From: Mallotus nudiflorus
Taxonomy: Eukaryota > Streptophyta > Magnoliopsida > Malpighiales > Euphorbiaceae
Direction of reading: 5' to 3'
Assembly: GCA_947683625.1 (NCBI GenBank)
Contig: CANTUR010000156.1
Span: 558,001 to 622,000, forward strand
DNA: 64,000 nucleotides
In this document: positions 1 through 12,742 of the stretch, in pieces
Layout: each line of letters starts with the position of its first letter
Position numbering within the stretch: the first letter of the stretch is position 1
Program-made: the position numbers and the translations under genes
The notes under the pieces: model-generated
The model's input: the letters and a program-made list of their open reading frames with translations, nothing else
What the model was told of the DNA's origin: nothing
Database searches by the model: none

Positions 1-1137
1 CACTACCCACAAATTTATCAAAACCCCCCTCCCCTTGGTAGATGGTCCCCTTGTGTTGGGGGTAAAAAAGACCTCTTTTTTTTTTTTTTTATCTTGATGC
101 TAACCACAACACACTATTTGTATCACAACCTGCAACACCAATCACTATCCTTGTAATTAACCTTTAATTTGTAAACCCTGATTGAGATGTTTGCCCTGTT
201 CATCTCATTTCTACCATCATCCACAATCGTCGTCTTCTCTCTTCTTCCTTTGAGTTTCTCTTTTGGATCCTCTTTTATCTAAATATTTTTCCCTTTTATT
301 TCTTAAGAATTTCATGGCTCCTCTTTAATCAAAACCTTTTTCTCTCTATTTCTTCCATGGATCCTCTTTCCTTACGAACTCATAACCATTGCCCCTTTTT
401 TTCTCTACTTCTTCATATTTTTTTGAGGCACTCTACTTCCCTAGATTTGAATTTGCTTTTTTTTTAATCCTTAGTTCTTTTAGGGTTAAGGATTCATGTT
501 TTAAAAGCTGTTTTAATGTTGTAGCATTTAATTAATTAATTTTTTATTTTATAGAGAATGATTGATCACAAAACCGATAACTAATTTTGATGAAATGTAA
601 TCATGGATTGATTTGATGCAAGCTAATCTCAAAATTAAATTCACTACTTTCTTTTTTCATTTTCTTTTATTTTTTATCGATTTTGTTCAATTAAATGGTT
701 TTATTTTATAGATTTTGGAGTTTGGTCGTGATGGTAACAAGTCTGATGTTGAATTGATGGACCTTAGAAGACAGCTACTTAGGAGGTTAAATTTTTTTAA
801 TTTAAATTTTGTGTTAATTAAGCTGTATGTTGTTAAAGTATTTGAATTGTGATGAGTGTTAAAAACCTCATGTTATGAACACTCTATGTTACAGGTTTAG
901 GAATAAATTAGTTGCATGTTTAGTTTATTTTGAGATCTTTTAGTTAATTTTCATATTTTTTATTAGTTGTTAGGATTTTATTGATTTTTAAGTTTATTAA
1001 GTTAATCTTTATTTAAATTTGATTTTAGATACATTGGAGGAAGTTAAGAAGTTTGAACAAGTCAAGATGAAGATATTAAGGTTATAACAAATTAGATCCT
1101 TGAAGAAAGATGAAGTTTTAAAGAAATATGGTGTTGT

Positions 1138-1288
1138 GCAGCCATGCGCATGGGTGCGCACAACCATGCCTGAATGTTGGAAAGCCAATACAGTCATGCG
1201 CACCCTAGTGCACAACCACTCCTAATTCAGCCCATTTCAAGAAGATTGTTCTTACACAGCCGTGCATATGGGTGTGCACAGTTGCATA
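1138..1288 (+). repeat. Three imperfect GC-rich motif copies
   Basis: The motif GCCATGCGCATGGGTGCGCAC recurs with changes at about 1141, 1193 and 1260, spaced roughly 50-65 bases. Each copy is itself partly palindromic (TGCGCA). The motif stands out in AT-rich surroundings. Its role is unknown; it may be an LTR promoter or leader repeat. Confidence 0.5.
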
Positions 1289-2053
1289 AGTTATTGCACT
1301 AACTTTTCAAATTCAAATTTTCTTGTTGCTAATTTTGGGCGGATTACAATTTTGAATTGTAACAACTCTAGATAGGCTAGAGGTTAGGGATTATTTAAAG
1401 GGAATAACTAAAGAAACAAGAAAAGACACTTTAGTTTTAGTTTTACATCATTTTCTAAGTATCAAAACTATAATTCTCTAGTTCTTTCATTTTGTTTAGA
1501 ATAGAATTGTTTGAAGATTGATGGGGAAATGCTTCCATTCTAAAGGGTTTTCTTATTATGTTTTATTTTGTTATTTCAACTTTAATTTAGTAATAATGGA
1601 TTTATTTTCTCTCCATTCATCTTCCTCTCTTTTACTCAACATGTGTGGCTAGATTTTCTAGTTAGGGTTCTTGAATCAATTCAACCATGTGCTTAATATG
1701 ATTTGATTTAAATTCATAAACATAGTTCATTAGTTTTTGTTTTATTTAATGTCTTTAATGGATTGACCACCCTTTGTTTAAATCTAGACAATAAGACTTG
1801 ATTGAGAGATAGGTTTCATTAAAAAAACAAGCAAAAACCTGTTAATTATCTATTTAGTTAAGAGACATTTAGATTGTTAATAATGTTAAAAGTTCAACCT
1901 TAAATTGATTATAGTGAACATTTGATTAACGAGAGATGTAAAATTAAGTACTAGTTATATTCAATTAAATATAGGTTTATCTGAGAGGAAAAACTATGAT
2001 TTATAAGATTGCTCATATAATGAACTATGCATTAAAATGACTTAGAGTTTGAA

Positions 2054-3172
2054 AGTGCCCTAAGGGGCGGGGTGAATAGGGCTATTGAATAAAAATAAGA
2101 AATTAAAAGGATTCTAGCAAAAATTAAAAAGAATGTTGAGAAGGAAGAATGATGAACACAAGAATTTAAGGAGTTAGGATTCTCAATAATCCTACGTCTC
2201 CACCTAACTTATCCCTAAGTTAAAATTTTAAATCACCTCAATTTATTCCCCTAGATTGATTCTTACAACTTGAGTTTTAGGCTCAACTCAAACTTTACAA
2301 CTTGAGTTTTCAAGGCTTACTTAAAAATCAATTCACAAGTATTTTTAAGGCTCACACTAAAACCAAATTTCTAAATGTTTTAATGGCTAAACACTTAAAC
2401 CAATTCCTTTAGAATAGAATTTCACTTCCTATTTTCTTAATCCTAGAAATTAGAAGAATAAAAATTTCTATTCTAACACTTACTAACTCTTACAAGAGTT
2501 TTATAAAGTATAAAATGAATTTGAAAGAGTTTAGAGAGCTTAATTGAATGCTTGAAGATGTAAGTTGAATAAACAAATTTCTTAACCCTTAAATGATCTT
2601 CAGAGGTTGTATTTATACTTAAATAATTCAATTGTAGCTATTAGAAGCAATGACTTCGTTCCTAACAAAATCAAACTTCATTTGAATGAAATTTGGACTT
2701 ATGAGCTGTAAATTATCAGGTCTCAGTCGAGATTCCTTCAGTCCTGGTCGGGACTCTCAAAAGATAGCTGTTGTATTTAAGCTTCTGATTTAGTCTCGAG
2801 TATAGTCCCATTCAGGACTAAGCTCATAATAAGTTTTGCCATGAAATTGAAAGTTATAGAAAAATGGTCCAGGTCCTGACCATTTGTCTTGGTTAGGACT
2901 ACTTAGCCCCGGTTGGGACCGAGCTTGGGATCAACACTGTCAAATTGCTCATTTTGCATATTTTGAGTAATTTGGTCTCGAACCTAATCCCAATCGTGAC
3001 CAATGTCCTGAGTGATTTTTCTTTGATTTTTCTTCATTATTTTGACTTTCAATTGAAATCTAACTTATACATACTTAAACAAACACATTAATTACTCAAA
3101 ATTAAGTTTGTTAATATCAAAATCAAGATTGATTATTACTAAGGTCAACAAAGTTTAATTACATCTTTTAAA
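2054..3172. mobile_element. Nested 1.1-kb insertion, class unknown
   Basis: The 8-base sequence AGTTTGAA occurs at 2046-2053 and again at 3173-3180, as expected for a target-site duplication around an insertion. The insert starts with AGTGCCCTAAGGGGCGGGG and TGAATAGGG, a type of start I associate with common plant repeats. It holds several degenerate copies of a GGTC(C/G)GGAC-like motif between 2720 and 3000. No terminal inverted repeats or coding capacity were seen. Confidence 0.35.
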
Positions 3173-3583
3173 AGTTTGAATTGAGTTCAAGAACCTATAA
3201 TTTCTTAGATTGTGATTTATATTAGCTTTAATTTTATTTGCTTATTTTATTTCAAAAACCATTTTTTGGTGTTTAGACAAACGTACACTTTAAGTATTAT
3301 AATAGTCGATTTTGCAATCTCTATGAGACGATCGCATGATTCTGTATGCTTACAGATTTCACACACATTGAATTGCTAGCTTATAACTTTGTTTTCTAAA
3401 TGATTTTACTAGGAACAAACATAGATTGGGGTGCTTGCTTCTTGATTTTTGCAAAACCCTAAATTTTATAAGGGATGATTAGTTGTTGTTTTGGTTATCT
3501 TCTCATTATTCTTAATTATTTCTACCAGATTTATTATTGTGATAGTTGTTGTCTAAAAATTATTATTCTCTTGATTTTGTAGA

Positions 3584-4039
3584 TAATATCCCATATCAGT
3601 ATCCTATTCTAATAAGTGTTACATTCCCCCAAAGAGGAGGATTACTTGAATAAGAAGAAAGCTTAATAAAGAAGTCTATTTCAATTAAGAAGATTACTCT
3701 ATAAAGGAAGTCTCATTCTCTCCTAAATAAGGCAATCCTACAAGGCTAATGAATCATATTCCTAAGAGGTTTGAGCAATACTTTCTCCTATAAATACATC
3801 TTATGTCGTTAATTTTTATCATACAATATCACCAAGACATCATTCCATCACTCTATTATCACATCATCCAAGTAATCACTCTTTATTCTCTATTCTATTA
3901 TGCCTATTCACTTTATTATATTTTTTCCTCATACCATTACTAACTTAAGCTTCAGAGTGTTTATGGGGGAAACCCTACTCCTTTACCCATTCTTTTCATC
4001 CATACAAATTCCACAAGTAAAATATCAATTCAGAGTTAT
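3584..4039 (+). repeat. 5' LTR of the non-autonomous element
   Basis: Matches 7632-8087 along its whole length with scattered substitutions, starting (T)(A/G)ATATCCCATATCAG and ending TTCAGAGTTAT. A TATA box (TATAAATA, 3789-3796) is present in both copies, so transcription would begin about 30 bases further on. Confidence 0.8.
3789..3796 (+). promoter_or_regulatory. LTR TATA box
   Basis: TATAAATA preceded by CTCC, conserved at 7837-7844 in the second LTR. Its mid-LTR position fits the U3/R boundary. Confidence 0.6.
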
Positions 4040-4043
4040 TAAA

Positions 4044-4060
4044 TGGAGCCGTCTGTGGGA
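4044..4060 (+). other. Primer-binding-site-like sequence
   Basis: TGGAGCCGTCTGTGGGA lies 4 bases inside the first LTR. It matches, with one change, the conserved post-LTR sequence of Tat-lineage elements, and sets the element's orientation as plus. Confidence 0.6.
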
Positions 4061-4499
4061 ATAAATTGAATTCAATTATGGATTATTATTGCTTACTAAA
4101 ACCTAGCTTTAAAATTCTATTATTTTGTTAAACCAATATTCAGGACGAGATAAGCTTACTAGTTTTATAAGTTTCTTATTCAATTTGTCACCTTTACAAC
4201 ATGCATGTCATCAACACAACAGAGGCTTAAAGATTTTTCCATTTACCCTCATTGATGAGCATAAAGTTCTCAGCACAACCATTAGCGATAGCATGTCTAT
4301 CGATTAAGAACAGCTCAGAAGATGAAAGTCTTGGCTACAGTCAAATTCGAATAAACATTGCACATTATGATAGCTTCATCAGAATAAAGGATAAGAAGAT
4401 AACAAAAAAATAAAAAAGGAGCAGTAACAATAAGAATATATCTAATTCCAATAATAACAAATTAAGCTATCAGTATAAAAGACGTTAAAAATTAAAATC

Positions 4500-5560
4500 C
4501 AAGCACCTTAAAGATATGCTTTGAACATGCTATGATTCTTGTCGGTAATGGCAGTCGCCTTCGTAAAGCTCCAAACATAGGCTCCCAAATCAAGAGCTAA
4601 GCTGCAAGCACTAAAATTGTCAAAGAAGTAAGCTCTGAGCATCGAGCATTCTAAGGAGATAAATATGTCCACCGGTCATCATGCTCTAAGCACCTAGCAT
4701 GAAATACCCATTAAATAGTGAGTTCTAAATATTGAGCACCCACCGATCATGGGGCTTCAAGCATCCAGTACCTATGGAACATTGAGAATTGAGTGTCAGG
4801 TATTGAGAGAACAAGAGAATCGAGCACGGGGTTCTGCAACTTCTTACCGCTGACCATTGACATGAAGGCTGTGTACAAAAGACATTCGGACATCTAGAAT
4901 TCTAATTCTCATCTGAGTTTTGTTTTTATTTGAAACTCATCTCGAGCTTGATGGATAAAGTCCGACATACTCAAATGATATTATAATCAATGTACAAATC
5001 TCAAAGGCTGCCCTACTAAGTTTTAAAATAGATGAATTGAGAAGATGAGTTTAAAGTTGACTCTCAGATTAAGAATTGAACACCGAGCATTGAGCACCCA
5101 TCAAGGCTTCATCGAGCACCGAGTTTTGCTAAGTTGCCCGAGCATAACAAAGCATTGAGGCTTTATACATAGTGCTCCTAAATTAGAAACCAAGCTTCGA
5201 TTACTAAGTATTTATTGAGCATTCGAGCATCGAAGCTTAAGAGCAGTTAGACACCCAGATCAGGTACTCAAACACTACTCAAATATAGTGACAAAATAAA
5301 GTTGAATATCTATATGTTTCCTTTAGATTCATGAAGTTGGACCATATGTCCTCATACTGAGATTAAAGACAGCGAGTCTTCGACGAGTGGTTCTCAAAAC
5401 CAAAATCGAATATCAAGTGAACACTGAGCATTAAATGCCGAACAATAATTTTTTGAACATTTAAAAATTCGAGCATTGAGCATGGAGAATCGAACATCGA
5501 ACTTCAAAACACCAAAGCACTGGGACAGTCAGACATTTGAGTCTAGTTTATTGGGAATAA
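4500..5560 (+). repeat. Degenerate GAGCA-rich internal repeats
   Basis: Short phrases such as CGAGCACCGAGCATTGAGCA, ATCGAGCATTC and CATCGAGCACCGAG recur irregularly through about 1 kb. No fixed period is left. This looks like an old, scrambled short tandem repeat in the internal region of the non-autonomous element. Confidence 0.5.
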
Positions 5561-7021
5561 GCTTTGGGCTACAGTCTGAGTCATAATAAGAATCTGAATT
5601 TGAGATTTGCTGAAGTGTCGAACCTTTACCAAACTTCCATTACCAGACACCTGACTTCATAGGCATACAGACTCCTAGTAACGAGCAACAAACCCTAGTT
5701 AATCCTTAAAAGATAAGTTTTTATCTTAAATCACTTGATTATTTAATTTCATACAACATCTATGACGAAAGCACATTTACACCTCTAGTTAAAGATGTAT
5801 GCTCATGAAAATGATTACTTTATCACACATGATATTTGTATATCTACATGAACACCGAAGTCTCACCGAGATAAGTCTTCTATTTATTATTTATTAAGAG
5901 CAATAATGACTTATTGCATGGAAATATTCATATATTTATATATGCACACTTATAAAAATAAAGATGCATCCTATTATAGCTCTATGCATAGAAATTTGAA
6001 AAACATGTGTCAATCATATTAGTATATACTCATCATCTGACCATTAATTGCTAGGGAGATCAAACAATCCCAAGATCTTCATTCTTTTAATTATTTGTTA
6101 TTATAGTAAAACAATACAAGCATAAATGCTACTTTAAGCATCTTAATGATATGGCTTAGAATTGTTAGTGATAAAAGATAATGGCCTTTAGGAACTTGAT
6201 TTAGCTGTTAATCTCAGAGTAGTAGATTTGGATAGTACATTTTCATGAAGCTGGATATACATAAAATGCCAACAAATTAGATGCACACAAACTTGGGCAG
6301 TACATGGCACCAAATTAAAGCTAATTAAAACTCAGATATTCAACATTACATAAAGCAAAAGTCATGGCAGTATCTTCAAGGACAAGGTCATTCAGGCAAC
6401 AATTAAAGCAAATAACGAATAAGAGGTCCTTAAGATATAATTTTTCCTACTCAATTATTTATTTTTAATTAATTATTTATTTCTTTTTTCATTTATCTTT
6501 ACTTATTTATTTATTCTTATATGAATATTTATAGCTCATCACACAAGCACGCTTATACATCTACACATAAATGTTTGTCCATATATACATGATTATTATT
6601 CGTGCAAAACATACATCAATTACATTTGATATATTTATTACATGAGGACTGATCATTAAATGGAGATCAATTAAACGATCCCAAAATTATTATTATTTTT
6701 TATCTATCACTACAGATAAAGAAAATGTATTTGCTGAAGACACTACTTTAAGCACCCATTGGTCAAGTGGTCAGACATTTTGATCACCTCACTCGGCATC
6801 AAAATGCAAAAATTATCAAATGACATTTGACATACTATCAAGCAGTCATCATTACAGCAGTTGAAACGTCTCCTCTTTTGACACATGAATAGATGGAACA
6901 GTTACGTGATTTAAATTTCAAAAAAGGCATCAAAACGATATAGTGGTTATCACCCCCATGCGCATCACTGCCAGTTGTCCCTCCACGCTGAGCATCTAAA
7001 GCCCTAACATCAATGTCCAAT

Positions 7022-7308
7022 AACTGAAAATTGACAACCTCAGGTCACTTTTATAGTACTGAGGTTTGGCACTTTAGTCATGCTTTTAATGCACTAAGAC
7101 TATACGACACTTGGGTCGCACTTCTAATGCACCAAGAATAAGTCCAGTATCTGAAAACTGACACCCTTAGGTCACTTTTATAGTGCTGAGGTTTCGAGTA
7201 TATAAGTCTCACGTCCTTGCATCGAGCATCTAAGCCTCGAGCATTTAAGACTAGTATCTAGAAATTGGTACCCTCAAGTCACTTCTATAGTACTGAGGTT
7301 CGACACTC
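7022..7308 (+). repeat. Three copies of a ~50-bp repeat upstream of the 3' LTR
   Basis: Copies at about 7022-7073, 7149-7200 and 7254-7308 share CTGAAAATTGACACCCT followed by AGGTCACTTTTATAGTACTG and AGGTT. Spacing is about 128 and 107 bases. A repeat array just inside the 3' LTR is typical of Tat-type elements. Confidence 0.65.
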
Positions 7309-7631
7309 GGGCATCAAAACTCAAGTGACGATTGGTTCCATCATGTTGTCTTTATACTGGCTGGTTAATCCTTACATATCCTTTTTTATTGTAGGTTTTA
7401 TACGTTTAAGTTTAGCTGGTACTTTCAATATGTTCTTATATGATGATTTCAAGACTCGGTTTCGAGCTTTATCTTTTCCTATGACTGAGATTGGCCACCT
7501 TAGCTCACCCTTCCATATTAAATGCAGTGATTCAATCAGTCTCTCTCTCAATGAAAAAATGACATTTTTATCACCTTACAGACCCGGATACATCAGACAT
7601 AAATATCCGAATAGACTTTCATGAGGACTCT

Positions 7632-8087
7632 TGATATCCCATATCAGTATCCTATTCTAATAAGGGTTACATTCTCCCAAAGAGGAGGATTACTTCAATA
7701 AGAAGAAAACCTAATAAGGAAGTCTATTTCAATTAGGAAGATTACTCTATAAAGGAAGTCTCATTCTCTAGTAAATAAGACAATCCTACAAGGCTAAAGA
7801 ATTATATTCTTAAGAGGTTTGAGCAATACCTTCTCCTATAAATACATCTAATGTCATTGATTTTCATCATACAACATCACCAAGACATAATTCCATCACT
7901 CCATCATCATATTATCTAAGCAATCACTATTTATTCTCTATTTTATTATGTCTATTCGATTTATTATATTTTTTTCTCATACCATTACTGACTTAAGTTT
8001 TGGAGTGTTTATGGGGAAAATCTCGCCCCTTTATCCGTTATCCTCGTTTATGCAGATTCCACAAACAAAATATTAATTCAGAGTTAT
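7632..8087 (+). repeat. 3' LTR of the non-autonomous element
   Basis: Partner of 3584-4039, same length. TATA box at 7837-7844. The TG start (TGATATCCC) is better kept here than in the 5' copy. Confidence 0.8.
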
Positions 8088-9490
8088 GGAACCTCCATTC
8101 TCTCTTTTGGATCCGTTTCCTTCTTCCGCTATGTCTTTTTTTTTCATTGTCTGCAGTGTGTCTGGGGTTTGTCTTGCTCTTTGCATGTTATGGATGATGG
8201 TTTAGCAACCTGCATGTTGAATATTCTGCATGTTCGTTTTCATTTCTGGTTCTGCATCTTATGTATAATGCATGTATCCTTATTGCATGCATTTAAATTT
8301 CGATTGTTGTTGCTTTTATGTGTATTTAAATATTTAAACTTGGATTCTGAACCAGGATGGTCTGTATCGGTGTAATTAAGCATGTATTCACGGTTTTCAT
8401 GTTCTTTTTTTTAGAAAAGAAAAAATGCATTATGTTGCTTTTCGAATTGGGTCTCTAATTTCACAGTCCCGTCAAGGTGTGATCCAATTTGTATTCACAC
8501 ATGTTCTTGACTATTTTAGAGCAAATGAAAAACTACTGATGCTTATTTTTTGTGAGAGTGAAAAAAAAAAAAAAACTATGATTTTAGTGCTTGATTGTTC
8601 TGTCAGGTTATATTTTTCTAATTGTGTATTTACATGCAATTCCATCTCTAACTTAAGCTATCATTCAAACTTGCATGTCTGGCTTTAGTTTAAATAGACA
8701 GAATAAGACGCACACATTAGTAAAATATTGCATGCAAATCCATTTGTTGTTTGCATGCAAGTTCATTTCTAACTTGAACAATTATCCAGACTTGCATCCT
8801 TATTTGTTCATCTTTCTATTATTATTGTCGAATCTTTTTTTCGGTTTCCTTTGTTTGCCTCTGGATAAATGATTTTTTGGTTTTTTCAGATAAAAGTATA
8901 CGTGTGTGTATATATATATATCTATTTGACATGCATGTTTATATGCTATTTAATTTTATTACTGCAATTTTAAAATATTTGCGTTCTTCTTTTAGAGTGT
9001 TTCCATCTTTTAGAGTTTTTTTTTTTTTTCCTTATGATTTTTTTTAACATTTTGATTTATTTCTTCTTTTCAGGTTTGATGACCCAAATGAAGAGGAAAA
9101 AAATGATTTTTTTAAAAAAATTTCATGTATTTTCTCACGAACAATTTGCCCTGAGAACATTAGTGTTAAAATACAATTTTAATATTTGGATTCTCTATTA
9201 TATAAGTTTATTTTAATGTGCATGTATATACATATCATTATTTTGCTGCGGATAACCTTTCTAGCAGAGTAAATAAAATCCATAAATAAGTAGATAAATT
9301 CTCAAAACAACTACCTAAATAAATAATAAATAACTAGTTAAATAGAAGGAAATAAAGACGGAATGAGAAAAAGGGAAGGATTGTTTCCTCTAGTAATTGA
9401 GAGAAAATAGCCTCCCAAACACAAAACCAAAAAATTCCTCTCTCTCTATTTTCTATCTTGTGGCAACCCTAGAATTTGGAAGTTGGAACA
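8088..9490. other. T-rich unassigned DNA
   Basis: No gene recognised. The stretch is T-rich on the plus strand with repeated TTGCATGCAA-like words (8632, 8730, 8752). A splice-acceptor-like TTTTCTTTTCAG at about 9062-9073 is followed by about 100 bases with open reading. This could be a captured gene fragment (intron plus exon), but the short translation matches nothing I know. Confidence 0.3.
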
Positions 9491-9491
9491 C

Positions 9492-9515
9492 TTTATTATT
9501 ATTATTATTATTATT
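9492..9515 (+). repeat. (ATT)n microsatellite
   Basis: About eight uninterrupted TTA units. Confidence 0.9.
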
Positions 9516-9520
9516 GAAGG

Positions 9521-9904
9521 TTGAAATTGACCCTTATCTATTTTTTTTTTCATATTTATAATTCTATTTACACTTTCGTAAAAGTCTTTTAAAATGCCTT
9601 CACAATGTATATATACATTAAATTGGCAAAATTTATAAATAAGTAATAAATAAACTTAATAAAATATAAATCCCTTATTCCAGTCTCAACTTGATTTATG
9701 AATTTAGGAAACTTGAAATTGACCCTTATCTATTTTTTTTTTCATATTTATAATTCTATTTACACTTTGATAAAAGGTCTTTTAACATGCCTTCACAGTG
9801 TATATATACATTAAATTCAAGAAAAAATTATAAATAAACTGATTACAATATAAATCCCCTATTGCAGTAAATTTAATATTGTCAACTTGATTTATGAATT
9901 TGGA
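9521..9904 (+). repeat. 192-bp tandem duplication
   Basis: 9521-9712 and 9713-9904 are head-to-tail copies. Both contain TTGAAATTGACCCTTATC, a T run, TAATTCTATTTACACTTT, TGTATATATACATTAAATT and the ending CAACTTGATTTATGAATTT. Small indels separate the copies. No function is evident. Confidence 0.85.
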
Positions 9905-10234
9905 AAAAAACATTTCTTCTGCTTGGTAACAATAATAATTAAAGCCTTCATTGTCATGTGTTTTTCTTTTATTGGAACACTTCTTGTAGGGTATTTGGGT
10001 TGTGCTCCACTTGATTAGCATATCTTTTAATTGCCAGAAACAGGTAAAATTGAAATGCATGGTCTCAGGAAATTTCTTCTGCTTGGTATTTAACATATTA
10101 ATTAATGCCTAAATTATTGTTGTTGAAGTGACTAATTAAGAAGTCATATTCACAACCAAACTAGTAACCAGGTGAAGACCTGTGCTCTACTATGTTGGTT
10201 TGTTTTCTTAGCCTATATATATGTATTTATGGAC

Positions 10235-10362
10235 AATTTTTTTATATAACTCATAGGAGTAGAAATTCCTCCTCTCTAATGATGTGTCAATTTTTTAAAC
10301 TATTAATAATTAATAAAATGAGATTATTTGACTTTTTTAAAATCTGTCATATAAATAAAAGA
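10235..10362 (+). repeat. Left arm of an inverted repeat flanking the LTR nest
   Basis: About 128 bases that match, inverted, 28834-28961. Shared words include GGAGTAG(A/G)AATTCC, CTAATGATGTGTCAA, TTTGACTTTTTTAAAATCT and CATATAAATAAA. With the nest removed, the two arms would lie about 0.7 kb apart, like the ends of a MITE-type DNA element. Confidence 0.7.
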
Positions 10363-10732
10363 TAACATCGCCTTTATACATTAAACAAATGTAATTATAA
10401 ATATACAATTATAATAACCTGATTTTTTTTTTAAATTATTTTTTTATATAATTAAATTTATTTTATACAATTAAATATCGAATTTGCAATGTTATTAATA
10501 ATTTTTATTGTATGTTATTATTATTATTACATTAAATTACTATATTTAATTACTATATTTAATTACTAAATTTAAAATTTTATTTGGAAACTATTAATAT
10601 ATATTTTATTTGTTACTATTAATATATTTATTATCTCCATCTCATTTTTTTTATTTATATAGCATTATTATTATTTCTATTGTTATTAATATTATTATTT
10701 TAACTAGGTGTATTTTTATTATTATTATATGT

Positions 10733-10736
<4 letters not shown>

Positions 10737-10806
<70 letters not shown>
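10737..10806 (+). repeat. (TG)n(TA)n microsatellite
   Basis: A short TG run followed by about 30 TA units inside the outer LTR. Any translation across it is meaningless. Confidence 0.95.
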
Positions 10807-10809
<3 letters not shown>

Positions 10810-10984
10810 TAAGCCCAAAAGACCGGTCAACCCCTGCTCTCCCTACCCTTTTCTTCCATTTCTTACCATGCCATTCCCTTTTCCTTTTTTTTTGTCCCTA
10901 CTGTCCCATTTCTTTCCCTCTTCTCTCGCTGCTTTCTTCTTTTCCAACAACACACCACCACCTGCTTCTTTTTTCTTCTTGCTA

Positions 10985-11160
10985 TCTCAACAACAATAGC
11001 AGCAGCGATAGCAACATCAACAACAACAGCAACATCAATAACAACAACGACAACAACATCAACAACAACAACAGCAACAACAATAGTGACAACAATAACA
11101 ACAACAACATTAGTGATAGCAACAATAGCTGCAGTAACAACAACAACAACAATAGTAGCA
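10985..11160 (+). repeat. Imperfect (CAA/CAG)n trinucleotide tract
   Basis: About 175 bases of CAA, CAG and AAT-type triplets in the GC-richer leader part of the outer LTR. It yields artificial poly-Asn/Ser and poly-Leu reading frames on the two strands. I treat it as an expanded repeat, not a gene. Confidence 0.85.
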
Positions 11161-12190
11161 GCCCTCTCTGTCTCAAAATTATGCTTTAGGTGAGTTCTAG
11201 GTTAGTTTAATGTCACGACCCAAACCGGGGGCTATAACTGGTGCTAGGGAACGCGAATTTTTTTTGAATCCAGAATCCGTAGCAAACCTTAAAATAAAAG
11301 TATGCAATAAAATAAAATAAATAAAATATTATTCAGTGAAAATTAAATCTCAAATAATATAATAAATTCCTTATTCTGCCTTTAATATAATAATATCACA
11401 TCTCATATCATAAATAAAATCTTTTAATACAATACTTCAGAGTAACACTTTGAAGTAAAAATCTCATACATGTATAAATACAAATACAACTCTCGACAGA
11501 ATCAAATACAACTACTACTGCGGTGTTTAGAGTACAAAATAAAACTCAAATAAGTGATTTACATAATAGAGTCGGAGCGAAAGAAATCCGGTGGACAGGT
11601 CTACTGCTGAGGTCTGAAGAAAATGACTCTCTTATAAAAAACATCAAAGGAGGGGAGTCAGACCTCATTGAGTTAATTGTTATAATATATATACATGCTT
11701 TACTAAATGTCAAATGCAATCAAGCACATGTGTATAATAAATATATATACAGGCATATACACATAGATGTTGAAAAATCACTTTATTTATTATACTGAAA
11801 AATACTAATTTAAGAAAGATCAAATAGAATCCTAAATGATCGCAACCTCAAATAACAACAGACATCACTCTAGCCATACAGGTTAATTTATTTCCAAATA
11901 AATTCACTTAATCCTTATTGACAGTAGACTGGCCCCGAGACACTAAGTCGACTGAGCTCCAGCAGTTTAATTATCAGTATGATTGGCCCCGAGACATTAG
12001 GTCAACCGAGCTCCAACAATCACACTCTCATTCATCTCACATAACAATCAAATCAATCAAGTCATGATCCACAAATAGGTTAGTAATTTAACCTACAATC
12101 TATTGTCATACTGGTATGTACTCGGTCCTAGTGCTGCCCACTAGGAAGCACGTCCTATTGATATCCTTCATTAAAATAATTCATTTTATT

Positions 12191-12195
12191 CATAC
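12191..12195 (+). repeat. Target-site duplication CATAC (left)
   Basis: Identical to 23407-23411 on the other side of the intact element. It lies within the middle solo LTR. Confidence 0.95.
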
Positions 12196-12627
12196 TGTAA
12201 TATCCCGTGTTTTTTTTTTAAAAATATTTTTACACTGTACCGGGATATACAGTGTCAATAATTTTTATGCATTATACGATATTTTTATGAGTTAATATGT
12301 TTTTTAAACCTATTTTAATTACTGTGTCTTATATACAGTGTTTTACGTAAAATTTTCCCGGGACTTTCATTTTCGGGGAAATTTCCACGTAAACAATGTA
12401 TTATTAATTATTTTAAATGTATTTACGGGTTTGCATGAGCTCATACATATTTTTAAATTATTAAATAAAGCCTGCGTGTGTATATTTATTTAATTAGGGT
12501 TTATTATTACCCTAATATTTTATTATTTATTTATTATTATTTGATTATTTTATTTATTATTAAATTATTAAAATTTATTATTTTATTATTATTTATTTAT
12601 TAATATTTAATTATTTTAATTTATTTT

Positions 12628-12742
12628 ATTTTTTTTTCTTTTTTTCTTTTTTCTTTTTTTTTTTTCCTTTTTCTTTCTTTTTCTTTTTCTTTTTCTTTCC
12701 TTTTCTTTCTTTTTCTTTTTCTTCTTCTTCTTCCTTTCTCTC
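12628..12742 (+). repeat. Pyrimidine (CT) tract of the LTR
   Basis: About 115 bases of T with interspersed C, repeated with length differences in the 3' LTR (20730-20852). On the opposite strand it gives an artificial Lys/Arg-rich frame. The TATA-less CT tract directly before the GC-rich leader may form part of the LTR promoter. Confidence 0.8.

Larger units (their letters stand above)
1..3583. other. Degenerate LTR-like AT-rich region
   Basis: No coding gene is visible. The stretch has short runs of GC-rich motif (GCGCATGGGTGCGCAC) near 1140-1290, a leader-like T-rich stretch, and near 3318 the phrase CAATCTCTATGAGACGAT, which resembles the end of Athila/Ty3-gypsy LTRs (CAATCCCTGTGGGACGAT). 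I infer an old, decayed LTR of that kind that carries the separate insertion listed at 2054-3172. No matching second LTR or TSD was found, so the class is tentative. The first 700 bases hold only T-rich low-complexity DNA. Confidence 0.35.
3584..8087 (+). mobile_element. Non-autonomous LTR retrotransposon (LARD/TRIM-like)
   Basis: Two direct repeats of equal length (456 bases, 3584-4039 and 7632-8087) bound 3.6 kb of internal DNA. Directly after the first repeat comes TGGAGCCGTCTGTGGGA (4044-4060), close to the TGGCGCCGTCTGTGGGA primer-binding region of Tat-type Ty3/gypsy elements. No gag, protease, RT or integrase was found in any frame, so it would have depended on a partner element. The LTRs differ at many positions and no 5-bp TSD survives, which suggests an old insertion. 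Confidence 0.75.

Noticed and set aside
10734..11189. 151-residue frame with Tyr-Ile and Asn/Ser runs
   Set aside because: Produced by the TA microsatellite and the CAA/CAG tract within an LTR; the opposite strand gives poly-Leu. No domain.
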